Positions 1-9,021 of a stretch of 64,000 bases of DNA are shown one piece after another (position 1 is the first letter of the stretch; the number at the start of each line of letters is the position of its first letter). The stretch covers positions 1-64,000 of the forward strand of contig CAJUFQ010000005.1 of NCBI GenBank assembly GCA_910585625.1, read 5' to 3'. The translations under genes were made by a program, and so were the position numbers. Source of the stretch: an uncultured Lachnospiraceae bacterium. GTDB taxonomy: Bacteria; Bacillota; Clostridia; Lachnospirales; Lachnospiraceae. The notes under the pieces were generated by a model. That model did not search any database. It was not told where the DNA came from and was given only the letters and a program-made list of their open reading frames with translations.

Positions 1-24
1 GTAGTGGGGCGACCTCTCTCAATA

Positions 25-44
25 CCCCGCAGCTTGCTGCGGGG
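25..44. terminator. GC-rich hairpin, probable terminator of an upstream gene
   Basis: A perfect 8-bp stem (CCCCGCAG / CTGCGGGG) closes a CTTG loop and is followed by GTCGTTT. It probably ends a gene lying left of the window. The reading frame of the next gene fragment runs open straight through it, so the hairpin may have landed in, or been fused to, that gene. Confidence 0.5.
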
Positions 45-74
45 TCGTTTATTAATGAGACAGAACTTGGTAAA

Positions 75-467
75 TTGTATATTTCATATCCAATGATTGA
101 ATCTATAAAGGATGTAGATATAAAAACAAAAGATTATAAAACATTATACATCTCATTAGATGAAATTTCTAAATATAAACAGGGTTTTTCCCATTATTCC
201 GATTATAGCAATTATAGAATTATTGAGGAGAGGAATTGGCTCATTGCGTGCGATGCAAGTCGGAAACGAGCCAGCTTGTTGGTCAGGTTTGACAGTATAT
301 GTACATATGACTATTTCATACATAATTTGAATCAGGAAAAGCTGTATTTATATCAGAAACAGAATTATATCTATAATGGTCATTTTCTGTGTATTCTGAA
401 TTCTGTATCTCTTTTTCTGCTGGAATATTTTCAGGAAGATTTTTGGGACAGGGTAACAGTTATATGA
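75..467 (+). pseudogene. Hypothetical protein fragment, 5' truncated
   Basis: About 130 codons of AT-rich sequence, unlike the GC-richer genes that follow. The first usable start is TTG at 75 and no ribosome binding site is visible. The frame is open back to position 3, through the hairpin at 25-44, which suggests that the N-terminus of a larger protein was lost. The product is rich in Tyr and hydrophobic residues, with no motif I recognise. It is a gene remnant or a very divergent small gene. Confidence 0.35.
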
Positions 468-558
468 GAGAGGGGTGGAGGAATCCCAATTTTTTTAGAG
501 CTAAGATTTTTTATCTTATAGTGATTTATGTAAGAAAAGTTTGAGAAAAGAAAGCATA

Positions 559-650
559 AAAAGACGCCGCAGAAAGAATCTGGGATATAGCCAAGGGGCA
601 AGCCTGTTCTGCAGGCGTCCGGCAGCCTATTCCAACCTGCGGCGTCTTTT
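559..650 (-). terminator. Long-loop inverted repeat after the crotonase gene
   Basis: Two 14-base arms (AAAAGACGCCGCAG at 559-572 and CTGCGGCGTCTTTT at 637-650) are perfectly complementary and separated by 64 bases. It lies just downstream of the leftward crotonase stop. The A/T tails let it work as a terminator in either direction. The loop is longer than in a simple intrinsic terminator. Confidence 0.55.
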
Positions 651-660
651 GGGTGGAGAT

Positions 661-1455
661 TTAGAAGTCTGTCAGGTCAGCTGCGCGCCTCTCCAGGAAA
701 GCAGTCATGCCTTCTGTCTTGTCATGGGTCGAGCAGGTGATGCCGAACAGGTTTGCTTCCATCTCTACAGCATTCTTGATGTCCATATCATAGCCATTGT
801 TGATGGCAGCCTTAGCGATGGAGACAGCGTAGCTTCCCTTGGAGATAATCTTAGAAGCCATCTTCTTAGCGGTGTCCATCAGCTCTTCCTTGGCAACGAC
901 TTTGTTCACCAGACCGATACGGTATGCCTCTGCAGCATCAATGTTGTCACAGGTGAAAATCAGCTCTTTCGCGCGTCCCATGCCTACCAGGCGGGCAAGC
1001 CTCTGTGTTCCGCCAAATCCGGGAATGATGCCAAGACCGGTTTCCGGCTGTGCGAACGTAGCGTTGTCGGAAGCAATGCGGATGTCACAAGCCATGGCAA
1101 TCTCGCATCCGCCGCCCAGTGCAAATCCGTTGACAGCGGCGATGGTAACCTGACGCATATTCATCAGCTTGAAGAACGGCTCTGCAGCCCTCATGCCGAA
1201 TGCGCGGGCTTCTGCAGCAGAGAAGTTCACCATCTCAGCAATGTCAGCGCCGGCAACGAAAGACTTGAATGCGTTCTCTTTCTTGTCCGGGCCGCCGGTC
1301 AGGATTACAACCTTAACATCATCTCTTGCTTCGATTTCACTGAGGACAGTGTTCAGCTCGTCCAATGTCTCGCTGTTCAGTGCGTTCAGTGCGCCGGGCC
1401 TGCTGATTGTGAGGACGGCAATCTGGTCAGCTACGTCTAATTTTAAGTTATTCAT
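661..1455 (-). CDS. crt: Enoyl-CoA hydratase / crotonase family
   Basis: A 264-residue crotonase-fold protein that hydrates short-chain enoyl-CoA, as in clostridial butyrate synthesis or fatty-acid turnover. The oxyanion-hole segment FVAGADI, the GGGCE segment and QPETGLGIIPGFGGTQRL hold the family's two catalytic Glu positions. I start it at the ATG at 1455 (MNNLKLDV), preceded by AGGAGGGTTCC; the open frame extends 54 codons further upstream without a ribosome site. It is a single gene here, not next to bcd-etf-hbd, so exact substrate and pathway are inferred. The symbol rests on family and length only. Confidence 0.9.
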   Translation of the reverse strand: MNNLKLDVADQIAVLTISRPGALNALNSETLDELNTVLSEIEARDDVKVVILTGGPDKKENAFKSFVAGADIAEMVNFSAAEARAFGMRAAEPFFKLMNMRQVTIAAVNGFALGGGCEIAMACDIRIASDNATFAQPETGLGIIPGFGGTQRLARLVGMGRAKELIFTCDNIDAAEAYRIGLVNKVVAKEELMDTAKKMASKIISKGSYAVSIAKAAINNGYDMDIKNAVEMEANLFGITCSTHDKTEGMTAFLERRAADLTDF

Positions 1456-1618
1456 GTGTGGAACCCTCCTAATAAAATATGTATTTGTAACTAAATTAAA
1501 TATATAACTTTGATAAAAATTTGTCAAGAATAAACGGCTGTTTTTGCAGGCAGCAAGAAGGGAGGGAAGAGGATAAAGGACGGTCATGTAATTTAATTGT
1601 AAAAATCGAAAAATCATC

Positions 1619-1648
1619 TTGAAAGAAACTCTGGTATAGTGTTAAAAT
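1619..1648 (+). promoter_or_regulatory. Possible sigma-A promoter for aroD-aroK
   Basis: TTGAAA, an 18-base spacer and TAAAAT lie about 85 bases before the aroD start. A moderate match, the only candidate seen in this gap. Confidence 0.35.
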
Positions 1649-1731
1649 ATAAAAAGTCACACGATGGCGAGCATAGTGAGCAGAGGCCGGCGCAGTGCTG
1701 TACCGGCAATGCAGGAATATTATAAAAGGAA

Positions 1732-2484
1732 ATGCGAATCAAGAAACAAATAATTGGGACAGGAAAGCCGCTGGTCTGCGTGCCGGTGGTGGAAACAGAA
1801 GAAAACGGAATCTGTCAGGCAGCAGAACTTGCGGTACGGCAGGGGGCAGAGGCGCTGGAGTGGCGCATCGACTGGTTTACGCAGTCCAGGCAGTGGAATC
1901 AGGCAGAGAAGGTTTTGTGCAGGCTGCAGGAAATCTGCGGGGACGCCATTCTGCTGTGTACCTTCCGCAGCAAGCCTCAGGGCGGAGAGCAGGATATCAC
2001 GCGGGAAGCCTATCAGGAACTTCTTAGGAACATTGCAAAAAGCAGGCGGGCCGATTTGCTGGATGTGGAGGTGTCGGAGCTTTCAGATCCTGCATCTGTA
2101 ATCCGTATGCTCCATGAGGAAGGGCAGCGTGTGGTTGGCTCAAAGCATTATTTTTCCCATACGCCCAAGGTGGAACAGATGCTGCAGGATCTGAAAGGGA
2201 TGCAGCAAGCAGAGGCGGATATCGGCAAGCTAGCGGTAATGCCTCACAGTCCGGCGGATGTGTTAAGGCTTCTGGAGGCAACCGTCCGGATGAAAGAAGA
2301 AAGCCCCGCGTATCCGCTGGTGACTATGGCGATGGGCGGTCTGGGGACAATCTCCCGTGTCGGCGGGCAGATATTCGGCTCTTGCATGACGTTTGCAAGC
2401 GTCGGGAAATCGTCTGCGCCAGGGCAGCTTCCTTTGGAGGAGGTCAAAGGGATTTTAAACAAACTATCAGAAAGCATGGAATAA
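1732..2484 (+). CDS. aroD: 3-dehydroquinate dehydratase, type I
   Basis: A 250-residue class I dehydroquinase of the shikimate pathway, converting 3-dehydroquinate to 3-dehydroshikimate through a Schiff base. The catalytic pair is visible: His139 in VGSKHYFSHTP and Lys166 in ADIGKLAVMP, equivalent to His143/Lys170 of the Salmonella enzyme. The C-terminal MAMGGLGTISR and FGSCMTFASVG segments form the substrate-binding loop. The start ATG follows AAAAGGAA. The aroK gene begins 3 bases after the stop, so the two form a shikimate operon. Confidence 0.95.
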   Translation: MRIKKQIIGTGKPLVCVPVVETEENGICQAAELAVRQGAEALEWRIDWFTQSRQWNQAEKVLCRLQEICGDAILLCTFRSKPQGGEQDITREAYQELLRNIAKSRRADLLDVEVSELSDPASVIRMLHEEGQRVVGSKHYFSHTPKVEQMLQDLKGMQQAEADIGKLAVMPHSPADVLRLLEATVRMKEESPAYPLVTMAMGGLGTISRVGGQIFGSCMTFASVGKSSAPGQLPLEEVKGILNKLSESME

Positions 2485-2487
2485 AAG

Positions 2488-3021
2488 ATGAAAAAAAGCA
2501 ATATATACTTGATTGGATTCATGGGAACAGGGAAGACTACGGTATCCCATGCGCTTTCCAATCTGCTCGGCTATGAAGAGATTGATACGGATGCACGGAT
2601 AGCGCATGGGCAGGGACAAAGCATCGCAGATATTTTTGAAATCCAGGGCGAGCAGGCATTCCGGGATATGGAGACGGAGCTTTTGCGGGAACTGGCAGGA
2701 GAAAGCCATAAGATTATTTCCTGTGGCGGCGGGATGGCTCTGCGGCAGGAGAATGCAGCCCTCATGCAGGCCAATGGCGTTGTCGTGTTGCTGACGGCTG
2801 AGCCGCGGACCGTCTTAGGCAGGGTGCAGGGCGATAATGGACGTCCTATTTTAAATGGGAACATGAATGAGGCGTATATCCGGCAGCTTTTGGCAGGGAG
2901 GATGCCTTATTATCAGGCGGCAGCTGAACTTGAGGAGGCCACAGATAATCTTTCCCCGGCAGAGATTGCAAGGGAGATTCAGAAAAAATTGAATTCTGGA
3001 AAAATTTGTTTTGATTTTTGA
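2488..3021 (+). CDS. aroK: Shikimate kinase
   Basis: A 177-residue P-loop kinase that phosphorylates shikimate at the 3-hydroxyl. Walker A is GFMGTGKTT (residues about 10-18), followed by DTDARIA with the shikimate-binding Asp, the GGG motif in ISCGGGMAL, and a lid arginine region near NGRPIL. Length is typical. It is directly downstream of aroD and presumably cotranscribed. The tRNA promoter overlaps its 3' end. Confidence 0.95.
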   Translation: MKKSNIYLIGFMGTGKTTVSHALSNLLGYEEIDTDARIAHGQGQSIADIFEIQGEQAFRDMETELLRELAGESHKIISCGGGMALRQENAALMQANGVVVLLTAEPRTVLGRVQGDNGRPILNGNMNEAYIRQLLAGRMPYYQAAAELEEATDNLSPAEIAREIQKKLNSGKICFDF

Positions 3022-3039
3022 AAAAAAGTGTGCTATAAT
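3011..3039 (+). promoter_or_regulatory. Promoter of tRNA-Arg
   Basis: TTGATT, a 17-base spacer and TATAAT end 26 bases before the tRNA. The -35 element lies within the last codons of aroK. Confidence 0.6.
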
Positions 3040-3065
3040 AACCTACGTTCGAAAAAATATGAAAA

Positions 3066-3137
3066 GCACCCATAGTTTAACGGATAAAACACCAGATTCC
3101 GGTTCTGGGGCTGGGGGTTCGATTCCCTCTGGGTGTA
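3066..3137 (+). tRNA. tRNA-Arg (anticodon CCG)
   Basis: A complete cloverleaf can be drawn. The acceptor stem is GCACCCA/TGGGTGT (with one G-T pair), the D stem GTTT/AAAC, and the anticodon stem CCAGA/TCTGG with loop TTCCGGT, giving anticodon CCG at 3099-3101. The T stem GGGGG/CCCTC carries a TTCGATT loop. CCA is not encoded. It reads CGG arginine codons. Confidence 0.93.
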
Positions 3138-3251
3138 TTTGGAACTATTGGATTGACTTCCCTGTCTGCAGAAATGCGACAGGAAGTTTTGCACATAGAG
3201 GGATTGTTTCCGCGCACAGGCGCAGGGATGCATCATAGATAAGGAGAAAAA

Positions 3252-4475
3252 ATGGCTGATATGGAGAGGAAGCCTGAAGGCGGGCTTGATATAAATAAGA
3301 TGGTAGAATTTTGTAAGAAAAACCTGAAATATATTGCAGGAGGGGTAGTAACGGTAGCCCTTGTTGCGGTATTGGCTGTAACGGCAGTGAACAAGCCGGG
3401 CAAGCAGGACAAGCCGGATGATAAGGAAGCAACGGTACAAGAAGAGGAGAAGAAGAATGACGCCGGGGACAGCAGCAGCGACGTCCAGGATGAAGCAGAA
3501 GATAACAAAAAAGAAGAGGAACAGGCAGACGCGTACCCTGAGATTACAGAGCTGCTCTCCACTTACTATAATTCTTATGCTTCAGGGGATTTGGACAAGC
3601 TGTCAGGCATTGCCAAGAAGCTTTCCGACATGGAGAAAGATTATATTAAGATGATGAATGAGCATGTGGAAAGTTATGATGACGTCTCCTGCACGGTAGC
3701 TGATGGGGCCAAAGAAGGGGCTTATATTGTCTGTGCAGTATATCAGATGAAGTTTGTCGGTGTGGATGAGACGCTTCCGGGCATGAATGTGTTTTATGTG
3801 CAGACGGACAAGAAAGGCGGGCTGTATGTAGACAACCTTTATAGTTCTTTTAACCGCGAGCTGAAAGAACAGAAAATGAAAAAGAAAGTCGTTAAGCTGA
3901 TTGAAGAATTCGAAAAGAGCAAGGCTATCCAGAAGCTGCAGGACGAGGTGCAGGACGAATACGATAAGAAAGTGGCAGACAACGAGAAGCTGCAGAAGAA
4001 GCTGAATGAGATGGTAGATGCCATCGCGGATTGGAAGGATTCCTACACGCCGCCAGAAGAGGAAGAGCAGCCCGAGGAAGAGGAGCAGCAGCCGGAAGAG
4101 CCGGAGGCAATGGATGACGGAAATGCTGATGACGGAGCAGCCGATGATGGAAGTTCTGATGATGGAAATGCTGACGACGGCAGCACAGATGATGGAAGTT
4201 CTGATGATGGAAATGCTGACGACGGCAGCACAGATGATGGAAGTTCTGACGATGGGAATGGTTCGGGTTTGAATTATGTACCCGAAGGCAAGGTGCTTAC
4301 AGCGAACGATGGCTATAACGTGCGCAAGTCCATGGATGAGTCCTCTGAGCTTGTAGGAACGACAGCAGTCGGCGACAGCATAACGGTTGTGCTGAGTTAT
4401 GCGGAAGGCTGGACGAAGGTAGAGTGGAACGGAACTACAGGATATATCAGAACAGATTTGCTGTTGAATAATTAA
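3252..4475 (+). CDS. Membrane-anchored protein with C-terminal SH3 domain
   Basis: A 407-residue protein with a short cytosolic N-terminus, one transmembrane segment at about residues 28-46 (AGGVVTVALVAVLAVTAV) and a long charged extracytoplasmic part. Residues about 45-85 are Glu/Asp/Lys rich. A globular helical region follows at about 90-255. A low-complexity linker of Asp-Asp-Gly-Ser/Asn units is encoded by tandem DNA repeats near 4110-4260. A bacterial SH3 domain fills about residues 345-407 (YNVRKSMDESSELVGTT...GYIRTDLL). Family knowledge suggests cell-wall binding by the SH3b domain; the cellular role is unknown. AAGGAGA precedes the start. Confidence 0.75.
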   Translation: MADMERKPEGGLDINKMVEFCKKNLKYIAGGVVTVALVAVLAVTAVNKPGKQDKPDDKEATVQEEEKKNDAGDSSSDVQDEAEDNKKEEEQADAYPEITELLSTYYNSYASGDLDKLSGIAKKLSDMEKDYIKMMNEHVESYDDVSCTVADGAKEGAYIVCAVYQMKFVGVDETLPGMNVFYVQTDKKGGLYVDNLYSSFNRELKEQKMKKKVVKLIEEFEKSKAIQKLQDEVQDEYDKKVADNEKLQKKLNEMVDAIADWKDSYTPPEEEEQPEEEEQQPEEPEAMDDGNADDGAADDGSSDDGNADDGSTDDGSSDDGNADDGSTDDGSSDDGNGSGLNYVPEGKVLTANDGYNVRKSMDESSELVGTTAVGDSITVVLSYAEGWTKVEWNGTTGYIRTDLLLNN

Positions 4476-4496
4476 TGTCTATGATGATGAGAGAGA

Positions 4497-4525
4497 GGAA
4501 TTGCCTGCATAGGCAGTTCCTTTTT
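4497..4525 (+). terminator. Intrinsic terminator
   Basis: The 10-bp stem GGAATTGCCT/AGGCAGTTCC with loop GCAT is followed by TTTTT. It closes the SH3-protein transcript. Confidence 0.85.
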
Positions 4526-4639
4526 CATTCCTGCCGCATAAAAAAAGAAAAATGCTTCACCCTAATGGTAAAACGATAAGCGTCTTCCTTTGCCGGTATT
4601 TTACATGCAGGCATGGGAACGCGCCGTTAGGAGGAAGCA

Positions 4640-5071
4640 ATGCGCAATCATGAGGAAATCAACGTATTAAAAGAAACCAGGAAAAATGCATCGATGGCCG
4701 TGAATGCTATTGATGCGCTGATGGGGAAGATTTACAACCAGGAATTTGCCTATGAGCTGACAGCCGAGAGGGAGCGTTTCCGTGATTTTGAGCGGAGGGC
4801 AGAAGCCGGGCTGTGGGAACATGGGCTAGTGAGCCGTGATTCCGGCGTGCAGAAAGCCATGCTGTGGGGAAGCATCCAGGCAAATACGCTGATGAATATC
4901 AGCACCAATCATATGGCGGACATGGTAATTCAGGGAAACGCCAAGGGCATCGCGGAGCTTATGAAGACAAAACACAACAACAAAGCCAGCGGCAGTTTTG
5001 CCAATGAACTGGCAGAAGAGCTGATGGATTTTGAAGAAGAGAACATTGAGAGGCTGAAACGGTTTCTGTAG
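4640..5071 (+). CDS. Conserved helical hypothetical protein
   Basis: 143 residues, predicted mostly alpha-helical and charged, with no membrane segment or signal peptide. GGAGGAAGC precedes the ATG. I do not recognise the family. The composition (many Glu/Lys/Arg with spaced hydrophobics) suits a small helical-bundle protein. It stands alone between a terminator and the pseudouridine synthase gene, about 60 bases upstream of it, so it may be read together with that gene and ligA. Confidence 0.7.
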   Translation: MRNHEEINVLKETRKNASMAVNAIDALMGKIYNQEFAYELTAERERFRDFERRAEAGLWEHGLVSRDSGVQKAMLWGSIQANTLMNISTNHMADMVIQGNAKGIAELMKTKHNNKASGSFANELAEELMDFEEENIERLKRFL

Positions 5072-5130
5072 CCATACCCTGCTGACGGGTATGCGCGTAC
5101 CATGGCCGTTGGCAGAAAGTGGGGAAAGCG

Positions 5131-5871
5131 ATGGAAGGATCGGTTAGGATTAATAAGTATCTCAGCGAAGCCGGGGTTTGTTCCCGCAGGGAAGCGGACC
5201 GCCAGATTGAAGCAGGGCGTGTGGCCATAAACGGACGTCCGGCAGTGGCAGGGGACAAAGTGTCTCCCTCAGATGTGGTGATGTATGAGGGGAAGCTGGT
5301 TTCTAAAGAAGAGGAGGCCATCCTGCTTGCCGTAAATAAGCCGGCGGGCATCGTATGCACGTCTGAAAAGAGAGAAAAAGACAATATTGTGGATTACATC
5401 AATTATCCGAAACGTATCTATCCAATCGGGCGTCTGGACAAGACGTCCCATGGGCTGCTCCTTATGACGAACCAGGGGGAATTGGTAAATAAAATGATGC
5501 GCAGCGGGAATTACCATGAGAAAGAGTATATTGTCAAGGTGAACAAGGACGTCACGGACGAGTTCCTTCATGGAATGGCGAAAGGCGTGTATTTGGAAGA
5601 ACTGCAGAAGACGACCAGGCCCTGCCTGGTGGAAAAGGTAGGGCGGCGCGTGTTCCGCATCATCCTGACCCAAGGCTTGAACCGGCAGATACGGCGGATG
5701 TGCGAGTCATTTCAATACCGGGTCATGGATTTGAAGCGGGTGCGTATCATGAATATCCGGCTTGGGGATTTGAAAGAAGGAGAATACCGCAAAGTGACGC
5801 GGGAAGAATGGCGTAAGCTGCAGGAGCAGATTAAGGGTTCCTCGAATGGGCCGGTACTTCCCAAATGGTAA
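5131..5871 (+). CDS. rluF: rRNA pseudouridine synthase, RsuA/RluF type
   Basis: An N-terminal S4 RNA-binding domain (RINKYLSEAGVCSRREADR) is followed by the pseudouridine synthase domain with the catalytic Asp in GRLDKTSHGLLLMTNQG. Length (246 residues) and the NRQIRRMCESF segment fit the RsuA/RluB/RluE/RluF branch, closest to RluF, which modifies 23S rRNA. The exact target base is inferred. The ATG at 5131 is preferred; an in-frame GTG at 5119 is possible. It lies 37 bases before ligA. Confidence 0.85.
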   Translation: MEGSVRINKYLSEAGVCSRREADRQIEAGRVAINGRPAVAGDKVSPSDVVMYEGKLVSKEEEAILLAVNKPAGIVCTSEKREKDNIVDYINYPKRIYPIGRLDKTSHGLLLMTNQGELVNKMMRSGNYHEKEYIVKVNKDVTDEFLHGMAKGVYLEELQKTTRPCLVEKVGRRVFRIILTQGLNRQIRRMCESFQYRVMDLKRVRIMNIRLGDLKEGEYRKVTREEWRKLQEQIKGSSNGPVLPKW

Positions 5872-5908
5872 AGTTTTGTGAATGAAGCGTAGGGAAAGGG
5901 TAAAAGTT

Positions 5909-7915
5909 ATGGACAGGAATCAGGCAGGACGGAGGATAAAGGAGCTGAAAAACGAGCTGGAATACCACAGCGACCGTTATTATAATCAGGACGATCCTGA
6001 GATTAGCGACCATGAATACGACATGAAAATGCAGGAGCTGAAAAAGCTGGAGAAAGAATATCCAGAGCTGATTGCTGCAGATTCCCCCACGCAGAAAGTG
6101 GGAGGGACGGCGAAACGCGAGGCAGGGGTTCTGGTTGCGCATAATGTTCCAATGCTAAGCTTGCAGGACGTGTTTTCCAGGGAAGAAGTAGAAACGTTTG
6201 TGGAAGAGATGCAGCAGCAGCTGGAAAACCCGGAATTTGTGGTTGAGTATAAGATTGACGGCCTGTCGATGGCGCTCCGTTATGATCAGGGTGAGCTTGT
6301 GCTGGCGTTGACGCGCGGAGACGGGGTCAGCTTTGGCGAGGACGTGACTGCCAACGCCAAGGTAATCCCGGATGTCAGGAAGAAGCTGAAAGAACCTGTG
6401 GATTATCTGGAAATTCGCGGGGAAGTCTATATGAAAAATGCGGACTTTACGCGTGTCAATGAGATGCAGGAACTGAATGGGAAAAAGTCCTTTGCCAACC
6501 CGAGGAATTGTGCCGCTGGGACGCTGCGCCAGCTTGACAGCAAAGTGACCAAAGAGCGGGGGCTTTCCATGTTCGTATTCAATATACAGCAGATCCGAGG
6601 GATGGAGCTTCAGACCCATACCCAGGGATATGAATACCTGAAAAAGAATAAAATCCCGGTGATTGACGGTTACCGTGTGTGCAGGACGAAACAAGAGGTC
6701 TGGGACGCCATCAGTGCTATTGGTGAGAACCGGGGGAATCTTGGGTATGACATTGACGGTGCGGTCGTCAAAATCAATTCTTTGGCAGACAGGGAGAAAC
6801 TGGGCGCAACCTCCAAAGTTCCCCGCTGGGCAGTGGCTTATAAATATCCCCCGGAAGAAAAGGAAACGACGCTGCTTGATATCGAACTGTCCGTTGGGCG
6901 GACGGGGAGGATTACGCCTACTGCGATTTTTGAGCCGGTACGCCTATGCGGAACCAGCGTGTCCCGGGCGACGCTGCATAACCAGGATTTTATTGATGAG
7001 CTGGATATTCGCATCGGTGATCGGATTTTGGTTTACAAATCAGGAGAAATCATCCCCAAGGTGCGTAGGGTGTTAAAAGAAAAGCGTCCACAAGGCGCTG
7101 TGCCGTACCATCTGCCAGAGACTTGCCCGGTGTGCGGGGCGAAGGCTCAGAGGGAGAAGGACACGGCGGATATCAAATGCACGTCGCCGAACTGCCCGGC
7201 TCAGCTGGAACGCCATATTATTAATTTCGTGGGCAGGGACGCCATGGATATCAAGGGTTTCGGGACGGTTTATATCGAAGAACTTGTGCGGCTTGGATAT
7301 CTGCACGATATCGCGGATATTTATACGCTTCGGGAACACCGCGAGGAACTGATTGCGCAGGGAATTATCGGCAAGGAGAAAAACACCGATAAGTTACTGG
7401 ACTCCATTGAGAAGTCAAAAGAAAATGACGCCAGCCGGCTGCTGACGGGCTTTGGCATCCCGAATGTAGGGAAAGCCGCCGCGAAAGCAATCCTGCGGGA
7501 ATTCAGGTCAATCGACGCCTTGATGGAGGCAGATGGCGAAGCCTTACAGGGCGTCAATGACATTGGCGAGGTCAGCGCAGGCTGTATCCTGGAATTTTTT
7601 GCCAAGAAAGAAAACCAGCAGATTGTAGAACGTATGAGGTCATGCGGGGTAAACATGGAATGCAAAGAGCAGCAGGCAGGCAGTAAGTTCCAGGATATGA
7701 CGTTTGTGATTACCGGGACGCTGCCTACGCTGGGGCGGAAGGAAGCTGCTGCGTTGATCGAAGCGCAGGGGGGCAAGGTATCCGGCTCTGTTTCCAAGAA
7801 AACCTCGGCGGTCCTGGCAGGGGAGAACGCCGGCAGTAAGCTGGCAAAGGCGCAAGAACTGGGCGTCCGGGTGATTTCAGAGGAAGAACTGCTGGAACTG
7901 CTAGGCTCTGAGTAA
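5909..7915 (+). CDS. ligA: NAD-dependent DNA ligase
   Basis: 668 residues, the family's normal size, sealing DNA nicks with NAD+. In order: the Ia and adenylation domains with the AMP-accepting Lys115 in EYKIDGLSMA, an OB fold, a four-cysteine zinc finger (CPVCGA...CTSPNCPAQ), helix-hairpin-helix repeats (GFGIPNVGKAAA) and a C-terminal BRCT domain (about residues 590-668). I choose ATG 5909 because AGGGAAAGGG sits 8 bases upstream; an in-frame ATG at 5882 lacks a ribosome site. Confidence 0.96.
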   Translation: MDRNQAGRRIKELKNELEYHSDRYYNQDDPEISDHEYDMKMQELKKLEKEYPELIAADSPTQKVGGTAKREAGVLVAHNVPMLSLQDVFSREEVETFVEEMQQQLENPEFVVEYKIDGLSMALRYDQGELVLALTRGDGVSFGEDVTANAKVIPDVRKKLKEPVDYLEIRGEVYMKNADFTRVNEMQELNGKKSFANPRNCAAGTLRQLDSKVTKERGLSMFVFNIQQIRGMELQTHTQGYEYLKKNKIPVIDGYRVCRTKQEVWDAISAIGENRGNLGYDIDGAVVKINSLADREKLGATSKVPRWAVAYKYPPEEKETTLLDIELSVGRTGRITPTAIFEPVRLCGTSVSRATLHNQDFIDELDIRIGDRILVYKSGEIIPKVRRVLKEKRPQGAVPYHLPETCPVCGAKAQREKDTADIKCTSPNCPAQLERHIINFVGRDAMDIKGFGTVYIEELVRLGYLHDIADIYTLREHREELIAQGIIGKEKNTDKLLDSIEKSKENDASRLLTGFGIPNVGKAAAKAILREFRSIDALMEADGEALQGVNDIGEVSAGCILEFFAKKENQQIVERMRSCGVNMECKEQQAGSKFQDMTFVITGTLPTLGRKEAAALIEAQGGKVSGSVSKKTSAVLAGENAGSKLAKAQELGVRVISEEELLELLGSE

Positions 7916-7965
7916 CAGGGAAAGGTTTCAAAACTATAGATTCTAACAGAAAGAAGGAATGACTT

Positions 7966-8898
7966 ATGCCGATTAAGGTTCAAAGCGGGTTGCCAGCAAG
8001 GGAGAAGCTAGAGCAGGAGAATGTGTTTACTATGGATGAAAACCGGGCGATGCATCAGGACATCCGGCCCATAGAAGTGGGAATCCTCAATCTGATGCCT
8101 CTGAAAGAAGACACAGAGCTGCAGATTCTGCGAGAGTTGTCCAATACGCCCCTGCAAGTGGACGTGACGTTCGTGGTGGTAAGCAGCCATGAGTCCCGCA
8201 ACACATCCAGCAGCCATCTGAATAAGTTTTACAATACATTTGACGAAATCAAAGACCGCAAATTTGACGGTTTCATCATTACCGGCGCGCCGGTAGAGCA
8301 GATGGAATATGAGGAAGTGGATTACTGGGAGGAATTTGAGCGCATCTGCGAGTGGACGAAGACAAACGTGACTTCCACGATGCACCTCTGCTGGGGGGCG
8401 CAGGCCGGTCTTTACCATCACTATAAAATCCCCAAGTATATGCTGCAGGAGAAGATGTTCGGGATATTCGAGCATAAGGTCAGCAACCGCAAAACCCCGT
8501 TAGTGCGTGGGTTTGACGATTACTTCCTCGCGCCCCACTCACGCCATACGGAGGTGCGCAGGGCGGATATTGAGAAAGTCCCAGACCTGACAATCCTTGC
8601 CGAATCCCCGGAGGCTGGCGTGTTTCTTCTGATGGACGCCACCGGGAAGAAGGTTTTCGTGATGGGGCATCCGGAATATGACCGGGTCACCCTACATACG
8701 GAATACATGCGTGACAAAGAGAAGGGACTGGACATACAGATGCCGAAAAATTATTATGTAGAAAATGACTGCACCATCCGCCCGCGCTTGCAGTGGCGCG
8801 CCCATGCCAATGCTCTCTATTCGAACTGGATTAATTATTACGTCTATCAGGCGACGCCTTACACGTATACTGCGGTGCAGTCAAAACAGCCTAAATAG
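7966..8898 (+). CDS. metA: Homoserine O-acetyltransferase (MetA family)
   Basis: 310 residues, the first committed step of methionine synthesis from homoserine. The catalytic Cys142 (HLCWGAQAG), His235 and Glu237 (GHPEYD) are present. Residue 111 is Glu (TGAPVEQMEYEEVDYW). Published structure-function work on MetA links Glu111 to acetyl-CoA and Gly111 to succinyl-CoA, so this enzyme should make O-acetylhomoserine in spite of the older 'succinyltransferase' family name. AGAAGGAATG precedes the start. No SAM riboswitch fits in the 50-base gap before it. Confidence 0.93.
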   Translation: MPIKVQSGLPAREKLEQENVFTMDENRAMHQDIRPIEVGILNLMPLKEDTELQILRELSNTPLQVDVTFVVVSSHESRNTSSSHLNKFYNTFDEIKDRKFDGFIITGAPVEQMEYEEVDYWEEFERICEWTKTNVTSTMHLCWGAQAGLYHHYKIPKYMLQEKMFGIFEHKVSNRKTPLVRGFDDYFLAPHSRHTEVRRADIEKVPDLTILAESPEAGVFLLMDATGKKVFVMGHPEYDRVTLHTEYMRDKEKGLDIQMPKNYYVENDCTIRPRLQWRAHANALYSNWINYYVYQATPYTYTAVQSKQPK

Positions 8899-8921
8899 CG
8901 CATTTACGGTAGGTATCTTAG

Positions 8922-8943
8922 TGGCAGAGAGAAATCTCTGCCA
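8922..8943 (+). terminator. Terminator hairpin after metA
   Basis: A perfect 9-bp stem TGGCAGAGA/TCTCTGCCA with a GAAA tetraloop, followed by TATTTATATT. Confidence 0.7.
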
Positions 8944-8951
8944 TATTTATA

Positions 8952-8980
8952 TTGACATCTGACTTACTGTGACTTATACT
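8952..8980 (+). promoter_or_regulatory. Sigma-A promoter of the GntR/ABC cassette
   Basis: TTGACA, exactly 17 bases, then TATACT. It ends 41 bases before the chosen regulator start, which rules out the in-frame TTG at 8989 as the real start. Confidence 0.75.
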
Positions 8981-9021
8981 GTGCTTGTTTGGTTAATACA
9001 GTTAGGGCAGGAGGAGGACAG

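Noticed and set aside
541..1440. Long plus-strand open frame (299 codons) over the crotonase gene
   Set aside because: It is antisense to a crotonase with all catalytic motifs, has no ribosome site and no recognisable domain.
661..1617. Longer start for the crotonase (ATG at 1617)
   Set aside because: The extra 54 residues resemble no crotonase N-terminus, and the AGGAGGG site points to the ATG at 1455.
7916..7965. SAM riboswitch before metA
   Set aside because: The gap is only 50 bases and shows no conserved SAM-aptamer elements.
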